From contig CAZOMV010000012.1 in assembly GCA_964580995.1 (NCBI GenBank), positions 8,362-72,361 of the forward strand: a stretch of DNA of 64,000 nt, read 5' to 3'. Below are positions 54,401-62,126 of the stretch, in pieces. Source of the DNA: JAKJEP01 sp964580995. GTDB lineage: Bacteria; Planctomycetota; Phycisphaerae; Sedimentisphaerales; SM23-30. The position numbers and the translations under genes were made by a program. The notes below the pieces were generated by a model that worked only from the letters and a program-made list of their open reading frames with translations, searched no databases and was not told where the DNA came from. The first letter of the stretch is position 1, and every line of letters begins with the position of its first letter.

Positions 54401-55886
54401 CCAGAAAACTGCCCGTACCCGCCGCGCAGGCATGGTTCATCTCAAAATCCACCACCACCCCGCCCTCCAGCGAAATATACTTGCTATCCTGTCCTCCAAT
54501 TTCAAAGATCGTGTCCACCCGCACATCCACTATCGCCGCACCGGTCGCCTGCGCTGTGATCTCGTTAATCACCAGGTCCGCCCCCACAAAATCCCCCGTC
54601 AGATACCGCCCCGATCCCGTCGTTGCCACCCCCAGAATCTCCACCAGCCCGTTCACCTCCTGCCCCACCATCTCCAGCCCCTTCCGCACCGCCTCTAGCG
54701 GACGGCTGGCCGTCATCAGATATGCCTTGCTCAGCACCTCCTTGCTTTCGTTCATCACCACCACATTCGTGCTGATCGAACCCACGTCGATCCCCAGGTA
54801 GGCCGGAATCGTCCGGCCCGTCCGCCGTGCCGCCTCCAGCTTTTCCGCATGGACCTTGCTGTCCGGCGTCGGATACGACGGCTGCTTCAGCGGCGCCAAA
54901 CGATACCCGATCTCCCGGTTATGGTGGATATACTCCTCCAGCTTTGCCAGCAGCACCCGCGGCTCCTGCTGACTGCCGCTGCCCGCTCCTTCCTTCCGCT
55001 GTACCAGCACCGCCCCCAACGCCCCTGTCACCGCGTGCATCTCCGGCACAATCAGCCCGCCCCGCCCCAGCTCAAACACATCCTCAATCGCCCGTACCAC
55101 CCCCACATTGCTGGCCACCCCGCCGCAAAATGCCACCGGCTTGACCACTTCCTTCCCCTGGCACAAACTCCCCATCAAATTCCGCGCCAATCCCAGACAC
55201 AATCCCGCCAGTATATCATTCACTGGTGTCGCCTGCTGCTGCAGATGAATCATGTCCGACTTGGCAAAGACGCTGCACCGGCCCGCTACCCGCGGTGGCG
55301 CTGTGCATAGAGCCGCCAACTGCCCAAACTCATCCTCTATGTGAATCCCCAGCCGCGACGCCTGCTGATCCAGAAAACTGCCCGTTCCCGCGGCACAGTT
55401 GGTATTCACCGAAAAATCCGCCATATCCCCGATTCCCCTCTGCCCGCCTTCCTCCGATCCATTACTCCCCTCATTCAAAAAGATCACCTTGCTGTCCTGA
55501 CCGCCCATCTCGATCAGCGTCCGCACCTCCGGATGCAAATGCCGGATCGCCGCTGCCTGACTGATCAGCTCATTGACAAAATCGATCCCTAAAATCTTGC
55601 ACAACTCCCGCCCCGCGCTGCCAGTCCCCACCATCGTCCCGATACGGTCTGCCGGTATCTCACGTACCAGATTACCCAATAAATCATACGCGGTTTCCAT
55701 GGGCCGGCCATTATGCCGCTGATAACATAAGTACCTTACATTATGATAGTTATCCACTAACACCAGCTTGCAGCTCACCGAACCGACGTCGATCCCCAGG
55801 TGCAGGGGACCGCTTTCGGGGATATTAATTACCAAAGGTTTATTTCTTTCGCTTTCAGTGAATTTTCTGCCGTTTAATCGAGTCAT
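51411..55886 (-). CDS. Giant 2-hydroxyacyl-CoA dehydratase/activase-type protein, PlsA-like (candidate ether-lipid synthase)
   Basis: The protein has 1491 residues. Activase domain 1 (about 28-300; GIDVGS 31-36, Cys164 and Cys204 for a bridging [4Fe-4S]) is followed by activase domain 2 (about 362-620; GIDVGS 365-370, Cys487, Cys527). A DUF2229-type region (about 720-930; TIGIPMCLSNYQFLPLWG) and a dehydratase-subunit-like region (about 1110-1400; GKECLPCTITTGDM) complete it. This fusion matches the anaerobic plasmalogen synthase PlsA/PlsR, and its relative Ger that turns ester into ether lipids. ATP-driven single-electron reduction is expected. AAGGG precedes the ATG. It lies between marR and the Tes-like gene. 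Confidence 0.82.
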   Translation of the reverse strand: MTRLNGRKFTESERNKPLVINIPESGPLHLGIDVGSVSCKLVLVDNYHNVRYLCYQRHNGRPMETAYDLLGNLVREIPADRIGTMVGTGSAGRELCKILGIDFVNELISQAAAIRHLHPEVRTLIEMGGQDSKVIFLNEGSNGSEEGGQRGIGDMADFSVNTNCAAGTGSFLDQQASRLGIHIEDEFGQLAALCTAPPRVAGRCSVFAKSDMIHLQQQATPVNDILAGLCLGLARNLMGSLCQGKEVVKPVAFCGGVASNVGVVRAIEDVFELGRGGLIVPEMHAVTGALGAVLVQRKEGAGSGSQQEPRVLLAKLEEYIHHNREIGYRLAPLKQPSYPTPDSKVHAEKLEAARRTGRTIPAYLGIDVGSISTNVVVMNESKEVLSKAYLMTASRPLEAVRKGLEMVGQEVNGLVEILGVATTGSGRYLTGDFVGADLVINEITAQATGAAIVDVRVDTIFEIGGQDSKYISLEGGVVVDFEMNHACAAGTGSFLEEQAERLGMNIKEEFAAEAFTSTAPIRLGERCTVFMESDLISYQQQGAKRADLTAGLCYSIVTNYLNRVVGNRKIGHRIFFQGGTAFNRAVVSAFEAVTGKRIIVPDHHEVTGALGAAELARRHMVQKQQEARQRLASTFRGFDLAKLEYQIRSFECGKCPNNCEIKEVTLPDADPLYYGSRCDLYNVKKNEGQSKNLPDLFQERQKMLERYAGLDGAGRAAQQGSAPRRTIGIPMCLSNYQFLPLWGAFFHELGLEVVLSGKSSKSVIHKGVAMVLAQPCFPVKVAHGHVMELVEKGVDYIWLPSVVSMTADYAENLHNQLCPYVQTIPYQVKVALKAKGIDLAGAKNHLIDIHVRFQEGVKGLLHTLLPLTKQLGVSKKQIVRALDRALAEQRSFEAACIERGRAILENIEPGQKVCVIVSRPYNGCDPGISLDMPRKLRKMNVLALPMDFLDLRNANITEPELQEQMYWKYGQRIFRAAHIIRDDPRLNAIYISNFSCGPDSFIISLFKELMGYTDEEGVEHRKPALVVEIDEHSADAGVVTRLEAFHESLKAVEEHRLATQVARPRIPATQSPQSPWRSEWGDCSGRTLYIPWMGDHAQAMAAAFRHCGQDAEVMPIGDDETMRWGRQFTSGKECLPCTITTGDMLKVLNKPGFNPDHAAFFMPSGSGPCRFGQYNCLQRLVLKQAGMPNTIPIVAPNQDSNFYKHFQRFKKDPTRLAFDGIAAIDLLFKTLLKLRPYETQAGAADKAYEYCVQRMVHALERGLSEKEMAGEMKMCADEFSRVPVDRSRRRPLVSVVGEIYVRSHSFANDNIVRQLESLGAEVNLAGFAEWLYYTNHTRKKMALRWSDYKLYLQNAIKNRIQHKIEKSFAEPLEAFFGPLAEGNIQDVIAVALPYMHESFEGEAVLSIGKIVEMHHHHAAAGAVNVMPFTCMPSTIVSAITRQITQDCQGMPIINISYDGQQDPTLQTRLEAFIHQVNSYHKTLTQTAVEIH

Positions 55887-56011
55887 CTTATAATCACCCT
55901 TTTCTGAGTGTAAGGTTTGAATAACTTTTAAAAGACACTGATTTTAGTACTCTAGCCAAAAATCAGACTTTTTTCAAGATTTCATCCTCAATTTCTTCAT
56001 TTTTGTAATAT

Positions 56012-56518
56012 TTAACTTTCCTTTTTTACGCTCTGCCGGATGGTCTCCATTTCCTTTATTAACTCTTTCTGCTGCTTTTCATCGAATCCCGCCATAATCT
56101 CCTGTATCCTCTGCCCATACAGCGGCTCTACCTGCCCCATCAGCTCCCGTGCCTTCTCCGTCATCACGATAATATTGTACCGCCGATCTCCAGCCGCTGC
56201 CGTCCGTTCTACCAGACCAGACTTTTCCATTCGATCGATCAGCGTCGTTATGTTTGCCCGGTTTACCAGCATCATTTCGCTGATCTGCGCCTGACTCAAT
56301 CCCGCCTCCGACCCGCATTGATGCTGCAAGAGCATCAAAACATTGAACTGCACATCCGTCAGCCCAAACGACCGCATAAAATCATCCGCCTCTTTCTTCA
56401 CATAAGCCGCTGTATAATATATATTTAATAATACCTCATGCGGTAAAAGATAGATCGGCTTGCGTAACCTTAATTCCTGCACTAAAGACATACTACTACC
56501 TAAATTTTCATAATACAT
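56012..56518 (-). CDS. MarR-family transcriptional regulator
   Basis: The 168-residue protein has a winged helix at about 65-130 (GLTDVQFNVLMLLQH, LSQAQISEMMLVNRANITTLIDRMEKSGLVER) and flanking dimerisation helices. A second ATG nine codons in is an alternative start. It lies 125 bases upstream of the PlsA-like gene in the same direction. A perfect 8-bp inverted repeat covers its start codon, so autorepression is likely. MarR proteins that sense acyl-CoA or acyl-ACP (FabT type) control lipid genes elsewhere; the link to lipid control here is inferred from the neighbours. Confidence 0.9.
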   Translation of the reverse strand: MYYENLGSSMSLVQELRLRKPIYLLPHEVLLNIYYTAAYVKKEADDFMRSFGLTDVQFNVLMLLQHQCGSEAGLSQAQISEMMLVNRANITTLIDRMEKSGLVERTAAAGDRRYNIIVMTEKARELMGQVEPLYGQRIQEIMAGFDEKQQKELIKEMETIRQSVKKES

Positions 56519-56535
56519 ATACTGTTAATATGTAT
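56513..56535 (-). promoter_or_regulatory. Palindromic putative MarR operator
   Basis: ATACATAT and ATATGTAT are perfect 8-bp arms separated by ACTGTTA. They overlap the first start codon of the marR gene and are AT-rich as for many MarR sites. Not experimentally known. Confidence 0.55.
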
Positions 56536-56791
56536 ATTATATCTCGATTAACCAATTTGTCAAATAAAATCTTTGGGCACAAAGCCGAAAGTACACAGAT
56601 TTCAGTTATAAGTCTTCGCTTTTTCGGGGGGTAGCACTTGACTATTATGGAATGGAATACTAAAAGTATATAAATAGTTTTTTAATAGGTATTTCCATGG
56701 TTTTCCGGGCAGAAATGTGCGGAATTTCCATGTTTTTAGAATGGTTTTATGTTAGTTTTTTCAATATTAGTCCATTAAAAAGGAGATCCAA

Positions 56792-57388
56792 ATGGCAGCA
56801 AAATCAGCCAAATCCCCCAGCTTAAAAGGAACCCAGACCGAAAAAAATATCCTGACCGCCTTTGCTGGAGAATCCCAGGCTCGTAACCGCTACACCTATT
56901 TTTCCAGCCAGGCCCGCAACGAAGGCTTTGTCCAGATTTCCGCCATCTTCGCCGAAACCGCGGATCAGGAAAAGGAACACGCCAAACGGCTCTTCAAGTT
57001 CCTGCAAGGCGGCGAAGTGCAAATTTCGGCGGCATTTCCCGCTGGGGTAATCGGCAAAACAGTGGATAATCTGTTGGAAGCGGCGGGAGGGGAGCGGTAC
57101 GAATTTGAGTCCATGTACCCCGGCTTTGCCAAAACGGCGGGTGATGAAGGTTTCAAAGATATTGCCGCCACCTTCCGGGCTATTGCGGTGGCGGAAAAAC
57201 GGCATTGCCTGCGTTACCTGAAATTGCGTGAAAACATCCAAAAAAATCAGGTGTTTAAAAAAGCCAAAAAAGTCACCTGGGTCTGCCGCAACTGCGGCTA
57301 CAATATGGAAGGTACGCAGGCACCCAAACTCTGCCCGGCCTGTCTGCATCCGCAGGCTCATTTTGAACTGGAAGCGGGTAATTATTGA
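56792..57388 (+). CDS. rbr: Rubrerythrin
   Basis: This non-haem diiron peroxidase reduces H2O2 in anaerobes. The 198 residues consist of a ferritin-like four-helix domain with Glu/His iron ligands (AGESQARNRYTYF, ETADQEKEHAKRL, AVAEKRHCLRYL) and a C-terminal rubredoxin-like [Fe(Cys)4] site (CRNCGYNMEG...CPACLHPQ). AAGGAG lies ahead of the ATG. It opens a cassette with a ferritin-like protein, a flavodiiron protein and rubredoxin; the last can pass electrons to it. Confidence 0.96.
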   Translation: MAAKSAKSPSLKGTQTEKNILTAFAGESQARNRYTYFSSQARNEGFVQISAIFAETADQEKEHAKRLFKFLQGGEVQISAAFPAGVIGKTVDNLLEAAGGERYEFESMYPGFAKTAGDEGFKDIAATFRAIAVAEKRHCLRYLKLRENIQKNQVFKKAKKVTWVCRNCGYNMEGTQAPKLCPACLHPQAHFELEAGNY

Positions 57389-57486
57389 CTCGGATTCGCC
57401 ACATCGGTTCAGGCAGTTGTTTCCTAACGGAATGAAATCCCAAATAAAGGGCTTATTTGAACCTTTGAGTAGAAAGGTACCAACCG

Positions 57487-57969
57487 ATGAAAAATACCTT
57501 CAGTCTTTCCGAAGTATTCCGCTTGGCGGAGCAAATCGAGCGAAACGGATTTCGTTTCTATCAGGAAGCCGCCAAGGCATCGAAAAATCTTCCTGTGAAA
57601 CAACTATTGGACCATCTGGCTCTGCAGGAAAAAAAACACGAACAGATTTTCGCCGATTTACACAGCCAGCTATGCGGGGGTAGCGATCTGAATCTGGTCG
57701 ATTTGGACGATCAGGTGGAATTGTACATCCGTTCCATGGCCTATGGGCATGTTTTCAAAATGGATCAGGATGTACCCCAAGTACTGACATCCCTCCAAAC
57801 CGAGCGCAGCATGCTACAACTGGCCATCACCTTTGAAAAAGACACCATTGTATTTTTTGAAAGTCTCAAAAAAGCGGTTGCTGTTTCAAGCCGCGAGAAA
57901 GTGGAGTTGTTAATCCAGGAAGAAATCGGACACATTCATAGGTTGCAGGAAGCTCTCAAGAAATGCTGA
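57487..57969 (+). CDS. Ferritin-like (rubrerythrin-domain) diiron protein
   Basis: The 160-residue four-helix bundle starts with an Ile/Glu helix (EVFRLAEQIERNGFRFYQEAAK) and repeats the ExxH iron pattern (LALQEKKHEQIF; EEIGHIHRL). There is no rubredoxin tail. It is related to the stand-alone ferritin-like proteins found next to rubrerythrin in anaerobes, with a likely role in peroxide or iron handling. It lies 98 bases after rbr and 45 bases before fprA. Confidence 0.88.
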   Translation: MKNTFSLSEVFRLAEQIERNGFRFYQEAAKASKNLPVKQLLDHLALQEKKHEQIFADLHSQLCGGSDLNLVDLDDQVELYIRSMAYGHVFKMDQDVPQVLTSLQTERSMLQLAITFEKDTIVFFESLKKAVAVSSREKVELLIQEEIGHIHRLQEALKKC

Positions 57970-58014
57970 TTTCGGTTTAATATATAACCGGATAGACGAA
58001 AAGGATATCGAATT

Positions 58015-59202
58015 ATGAATCATCTGGAAATTGCACCGGATATACATTGGGTTGGTTATGTGGATTGGGATGTGCGGAATTTTCACGGCTATCGCACCCA
58101 GCGAGGTACTTCATACAATGCCTACCTCATCGTGGATGAAAAAGTGGCCCTGATCGACGCAGTCAAACGGGACAAGGGACGATGCCTGCTGGATCATGTC
58201 GCGGAAGTTATCGATCCGAAAAAAATAGACTACATCATTTCCAACCATACCGAACCCGATCATTCCGGCGAAATTCAGAAAGTCCTGGAACAGGCCCCCC
58301 ACGCTGTGGTGGTCGCCTCCGAAAAAGGGAAAATCGGCCTGCAAAAATATTATCCAGGCAACTGGAATTTTCAGGTGGTTAAGACCGGAGACAGTATCAA
58401 TCTGGGCAAGCACCTTTTGCAATTCATCAATACCCCCATGCTGCACTGGCCGGACTCGATGTTCACCTATCTGCCTGCGCAGAAGCTGCTTTTCAGCATG
58501 GACGCCTTCGGCCAGCATTATGCAACCAGCGGGCGATTCGATACCCAGGTGGACATGGAGGTCCTCATGGCGGAAGCGAAAACCTATTACGCCAATATCA
58601 TCATGCACCTGGGTTCCATTGTCACCAAAACCCTCAAACAGGCCCAATCGCTGGAGATCGAAACCATCTGCCCCAGCCACGGAGTCATCTGGACCGAGCA
58701 CCGCAACCGCATCCTCTCCGCCTATCAGGACTGGGCTGCGTTTCGGGCGAAACCGAAGATTCTGGTCATTTACGATTCCATGTGGCGCAGCACGGAACAA
58801 ATGGCCAATGCGATAACGGAAGCGGCTTTTCGCGATGGTGTAGAGGTCAAGCTCCTGAAACTCGATGTTAACGATTTGACCACTCTGGCCACCGAAGTGC
58901 TCGATGCCGCCGCGGTGGCCGTTGGCTCACCCACCCTAAACAGCAACATGATGCCTACTGTCGCGGCTTTTTTAACCTATATGAAAGGCCTGAAATCCAA
59001 AGGCAAATTCGGTGTCGCCTTTGGTTCCTATGGCTGGAGCGGCGGCGCGGTGGAGCAGGCCGCCGAATTCCTCCAGCAGGCAGGCTTTGAAATGTTCGGG
59101 GAAAACATCAGTTGTCAATATCGGCCCGACGAAGAAACGTTGCAGAAATGCCGTCAATTGGGAATACAACTGGCGGAGCAAGTGATAAAAAAAACCAATT
59201 AG
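58015..59202 (+). CDS. fprA: Flavodiiron protein (oxygen / nitric oxide reductase)
   Basis: The enzyme reduces O2 to water (or NO to N2O) with electrons from rubredoxin. The 395-residue protein has a metallo-beta-lactamase-like diiron domain (SNHTEPDHSG with His78, Glu80, Asp82, His83; further ligands in TPMLHWPD, SMDAFG and CPSHGVIW). A C-terminal flavodoxin-like FMN domain lies from about residue 248 (ILVIYDSMWRSTEQMA). The start is the ATG at 58015, with AAAAGGATA upstream. Rubredoxin, its usual electron donor, is 15 bases downstream. Confidence 0.96.
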   Translation: MNHLEIAPDIHWVGYVDWDVRNFHGYRTQRGTSYNAYLIVDEKVALIDAVKRDKGRCLLDHVAEVIDPKKIDYIISNHTEPDHSGEIQKVLEQAPHAVVVASEKGKIGLQKYYPGNWNFQVVKTGDSINLGKHLLQFINTPMLHWPDSMFTYLPAQKLLFSMDAFGQHYATSGRFDTQVDMEVLMAEAKTYYANIIMHLGSIVTKTLKQAQSLEIETICPSHGVIWTEHRNRILSAYQDWAAFRAKPKILVIYDSMWRSTEQMANAITEAAFRDGVEVKLLKLDVNDLTTLATEVLDAAAVAVGSPTLNSNMMPTVAAFLTYMKGLKSKGKFGVAFGSYGWSGGAVEQAAEFLQQAGFEMFGENISCQYRPDEETLQKCRQLGIQLAEQVIKKTN

Positions 59203-59217
59203 AAAGGAGAATCAACT

Positions 59218-59376
59218 ATGGGTAAATATCGTTGTTTACTTTGCGGGTACATTTATAATCCCAAGGTAGGAGACCCGGACAACGGCGTAGAGCCGGGTAC
59301 CCCTTTCTCTGACCTGCCGGAAGATTGGACCTGTCCCGAATGCGGGGCCGGAAAGGACGAATTCGAAGCCGTCTGA
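59218..59376 (+). CDS. rub: Rubredoxin
   Basis: This small 52-residue protein, easily missed by length filters, has AAAGGAG ahead of the ATG. The four iron ligands are Cys6, Cys9, Cys39 and Cys42 (CLLCGY and CPECGA). The VGDPDNGVEPGTPFSDLP and WTCPECG segments are classic rubredoxin. It donates electrons to the upstream flavodiiron protein and probably to rubrerythrin. Confidence 0.95.
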   Translation: MGKYRCLLCGYIYNPKVGDPDNGVEPGTPFSDLPEDWTCPECGAGKDEFEAV

Positions 59377-59461
59377 TTTTTGCCGGGAAGAGCCGTTTTT
59401 CAAAATATGGGCTTTACAAGAATGCTTTTCCCCGGTATAAGTACCCAAAGTAACGGTACTT

Positions 59462-59536
59462 GGCGACGTAGCTCAGTTGGTTTAGAGCAGCGGATTCATA
59501 GCCCGCAGGTCATCGGTTCGAATCCGATCGTCGCTA
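59462..59536 (+). tRNA. trnM: Elongator tRNA-Met (CAT anticodon)
   Basis: A full 75-base cloverleaf can be folded. It has a GGCGACG/CGTCGCT acceptor stem (first pair G-U), a D-arm GCTC/GAGC with a 10-base loop, and an anticodon arm GCGGA/CCCGC with loop TTCATAG (anticodon CAT, one A-C mismatch at 31-39). The T-arm is ATCGG-TTCGAAT-CCGAT, and the discriminator is A. CCA is not encoded. The G1-U72 end and the lack of three G-C pairs in the anticodon stem exclude the initiator form. A tRNA-Ile2 (lysidine-modified CAT) is less likely from overall likeness. Confidence 0.88.
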
Positions 59537-59948
59537 TTCTGTAAGTCCTTTGATATACGTGTCTTGCGGTTCTTGGCCGGCGGGGAAAGCCGCTTTTTTT
59601 GAGCATTTTTCCAAAAGTGGGTCAGTTTTGGGTCGGTCAGACCGTTTTTCAGGTTCAGTTTTCGTTCGATCAGGTTGCCTTGGTCAAAAACGCTACTGTC
59701 GGGGTACAGTGCGAAAACGCATCCGCGAACAAATTATTATCATATAAAGTGTTATTGCTCAGATTTCGTCCGACCACTATATAACTATCTATTTTCAAAG
59801 ATCTTATAGAATTCTAATTTTCGCACCCTATGGGCTAACCTCCATTTTGCAAAACTTCAGTTTCTTACTTAAGATGGCTACCGGGAATGGTCGATAACTG
59901 TAATGGTATTGATTATTTATTATGCAATCCAAGCATTGGAAAGGCTTT
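59537..59948 (+). other. Intergenic region after tRNA-Met
   Basis: No gene was found in these 412 bases. A hairpin followed by seven T near 59566-59600 may end the tRNA transcript. The right half is AT-rich and presumably holds the promoter of the small zinc-ribbon gene. Confidence 0.4.
59566..59600 (+). terminator. Possible terminator of tRNA-Met
   Basis: GCGG and CCGC enclose further short pairing and are followed by a run of T. The stem is weak, and an alternative CGGC/GCCG pairing competes. Confidence 0.4.
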
Positions 59949-60173
59949 ATGGCTGTAACCCTTATGTGTCCTAACTTGCTTTGTAGAAAGGTACTTATGG
60001 TACCAGCAACCGCTCGGGGGACGCGGGTGAGATGTTCCTATTGCGGAACGGTACTTTTTGTACCACATGCTAAGCCGCAAAGCATGGTCAAGAGTATGTC
60101 GGATCTTGCCACGACGACAGCGGAAGACTCGAAAAAAAGCAATAAAGGCAAAACGAAAGATAAAAAAGTCTGA
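59949..60173 (+). CDS. Small zinc-ribbon protein
   Basis: The start is the ATG at 59949 (AAAGG upstream), giving 74 residues. The N-terminal half is a zinc ribbon with CPNLLC...CSYCG and two Val/Pro-rich beta strands (VLMVPATARGTRVRCSYCGT). The C-terminal half is Lys/Ser-rich and disordered. Small MJ0042-like zinc fingers of this kind head many planctomycete proteins; here it stands alone. It converges on tatA. No function can be named. Confidence 0.7.
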   Translation: MAVTLMCPNLLCRKVLMVPATARGTRVRCSYCGTVLFVPHAKPQSMVKSMSDLATTTAEDSKKSNKGKTKDKKV

Positions 60174-60201
60174 TTTTTATAATTACTTGATATAAAACAA
60201 G

Positions 60202-60429
60202 TTAGCTCTTTGGAAGTTCTTTTTCATCTTTATTACTAGCTTTGTCAATCTCATCTTCAACCCCTTTTAGTCCTTTTTTAAACTCGACAATGCCCTTGCC
60301 CAGACTGCGTCCCACCTGGGGCAGCCGATTGCCAAAGATCAGCAGGCCAACAACGCCGATTACGACCAACTCCATCGGTCCCAACGGGCCTATCAACGCC
60401 ACTATAGTTGCTAAGTTCATATCCATCAT
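60202..60429 (-). CDS. tatA: Twin-arginine translocase subunit TatA/TatE
   Basis: TatA forms the protein-conducting patch of the Sec-independent export system for folded proteins. The 75 residues comprise an N-terminal hydrophobic helix (LVVIGVVGLLIFG), the hinge Gly-Asn, the amphipathic helix RLPQVGRSLGKGIVEFKKGLKG, and a charged tail. Three neighbouring start codons (GTG 60432, ATG 60429, ATG 60426) follow AAGGATAAGG and cannot be separated. tatC is not in the window, so the gene is unlinked from its partner. Confidence 0.92.
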   Translation of the reverse strand: MMDMNLATIVALIGPLGPMELVVIGVVGLLIFGNRLPQVGRSLGKGIVEFKKGLKGVEDEIDKASNKDEKELPKS

Positions 60430-60710
60430 CACCTTATCCTTATATTATGATTTTATTATTTCCAAATCAGTTCTATCCGAAATTTTATTATAATTCTTTC
60501 CATAGAGAAATACTACCACAAATAAATGGTAAATCAAATTTGAATCTCTTTTATAAGATTTATTGACTTCCATGGTATGAATGATTACACTTTACACTTG
60601 GCTAACAAGATATATGATTTTCTTTTTAGCGAGGAACGAAAGCTATCCATCCCCAAGATAAAAGTAAATATACGGGTTTTCTTTCCAAAGAGAATCTCGA
60701 GTCGTATCGG

Positions 60711-62126
60711 GTGAAGGAGAAGTGCGGCCTGTTCGGGATATTTAATAATCCCGGTGCGGTTGAGAAAACGTATTTTGGCCTGCACGCTTTGCAGCATCGG
60801 GGTCAGGAATCGGCTGGTATTGCCATATCGGATGGTAAGACCCTGTATAATTATACGGGGATGGGGCTGGTCAGCGAGGTGTTTCCGCAATCGGTTTTGC
60901 GGCAGATGAGTGTCAAGGGGCGTTCCGCCATCGGCCATGTGCGCTATTCGACGTCGGGTTCATCCCGACCGGAAAATGCCCAGCCGATGCTGGTGGAGTA
61001 TTCCCAGGGGCAGATTGCGGTAGCGCATAACGGTAACTTAATTAATGCCATGCTGTTGCGAAACGAATACGAACAGCATGGGCATATTTTTCAAACCACC
61101 AATGATACGGAGATCGTGATACATTTGATGGCCAAACCGGATCATGTGATCAAGCCCGATCCGCTAGGCCATGTCTTGAATCATTTGCAGGGATCCTATT
61201 GCCTGCTGTTTTTGTTTCCGGACCGGATCGAGGCGGCGCGGGATCCGTATGGGATCCGGCCGCTGTGTATTGGGCAACTTTGCGATGGCTCGTATGCGGT
61301 GGCGTCGGAGACGTGCGCGTTAGATATTATTGATGCAGAGTTTGTGCGCGAAGTGGAGCCGGGGGAGATTGTCACGATTAACGAGAGCGGGATTCACAGC
61401 CGGTTTTTTGACGGGCCCGGTTCGGCAACCCCGGCGCACTGCGTTTTTGAGCAGGTTTATTTTGCCGATCCGTCGAGCCGGATATTCGGCGAGAATGTGC
61501 ATATGGTGCGGCATAATATGGGTCGGCAATTGGCACGGGAGGCACCTGCGGAGGCGGATATGGTGATTCCGGTGCCGAACTGTGCCCGGTGCGCGGCAGG
61601 TGGGTACAGCCAGGAGAGCGGGATTTTGTATTCGCGTGGTTTTACGGTAAGTCATTATACAGGAAGGAGTTTTATTGAGCCGGATCAGCCGATGCGCGAC
61701 CTGGCGGTGAAGATGAAGCTAAACGTCATCAAGGAAGCGGTGCAGGGCAAGCGGCTGGTGGTGATTGAGGATTCGATTGTGCGGGGGACGACAACGCGGG
61801 GCAAGATGGGGGCGCTACGGAAGGCGGGGGCGAAAGAGATTCATTTGCGGGTGGCGTCGCCGCCGATCCGGTTTCCGTGTTTTTACGGGATTGATTTTCC
61901 CAGCCGGGAAGAACTGATCGCCAATAATAAGACGGTGGAGGAAATCCGGGAATATCTGCAAGTGGATAGCCTGCAATACCTTTCGCTGGAGGGTATGCTG
62001 CGGTGCGTCAAGGATCCGCCCGGCCATTACTGCAACGCCTGCTGGTCCGGCAAATACCGTATTCCGGTCGATGAGGCGGTAAGTAAGTATTCGTTTGAGC
62101 GGTATCAGAAGAAGCTGTTTGAATAA
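60711..62126 (+). CDS. purF: Amidophosphoribosyltransferase
   Basis: PurF makes phosphoribosylamine, the first purine step. It has 471 residues from a GTG at 60711. The N-terminal glutaminase nucleophile follows a four-residue propeptide (MKEK-CGLFGIF), then HALQHRGQESAG, and the PRPP loop VVIEDSIVRGTT is canonical. Four Cys (in PVPNCARC, FPCFYGIDF and HYCNACWSG) match the [4Fe-4S]-bearing, Bacillus-type enzyme, which oxygen destroys. No ribosome binding site lies ahead of the GTG, and the frame stays open for about 27 codons upstream without an ATG. The PVPNCARCAAGG block differs from the usual PVPDSGxxAAxG. Confidence 0.94.
   Translation: MKEKCGLFGIFNNPGAVEKTYFGLHALQHRGQESAGIAISDGKTLYNYTGMGLVSEVFPQSVLRQMSVKGRSAIGHVRYSTSGSSRPENAQPMLVEYSQGQIAVAHNGNLINAMLLRNEYEQHGHIFQTTNDTEIVIHLMAKPDHVIKPDPLGHVLNHLQGSYCLLFLFPDRIEAARDPYGIRPLCIGQLCDGSYAVASETCALDIIDAEFVREVEPGEIVTINESGIHSRFFDGPGSATPAHCVFEQVYFADPSSRIFGENVHMVRHNMGRQLAREAPAEADMVIPVPNCARCAAGGYSQESGILYSRGFTVSHYTGRSFIEPDQPMRDLAVKMKLNVIKEAVQGKRLVVIEDSIVRGTTTRGKMGALRKAGAKEIHLRVASPPIRFPCFYGIDFPSREELIANNKTVEEIREYLQVDSLQYLSLEGMLRCVKDPPGHYCNACWSGKYRIPVDEAVSKYSFERYQKKLFE

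Noticed and set aside
59462..59536. Initiator tRNA-fMet or tRNA-Ile2
   Set aside because: The initiator form needs a mismatched first pair (C1-A72) and three G-C pairs in the anticodon stem. Overall likeness is to elongator tRNA-Met; the Ile2 form cannot be fully excluded.
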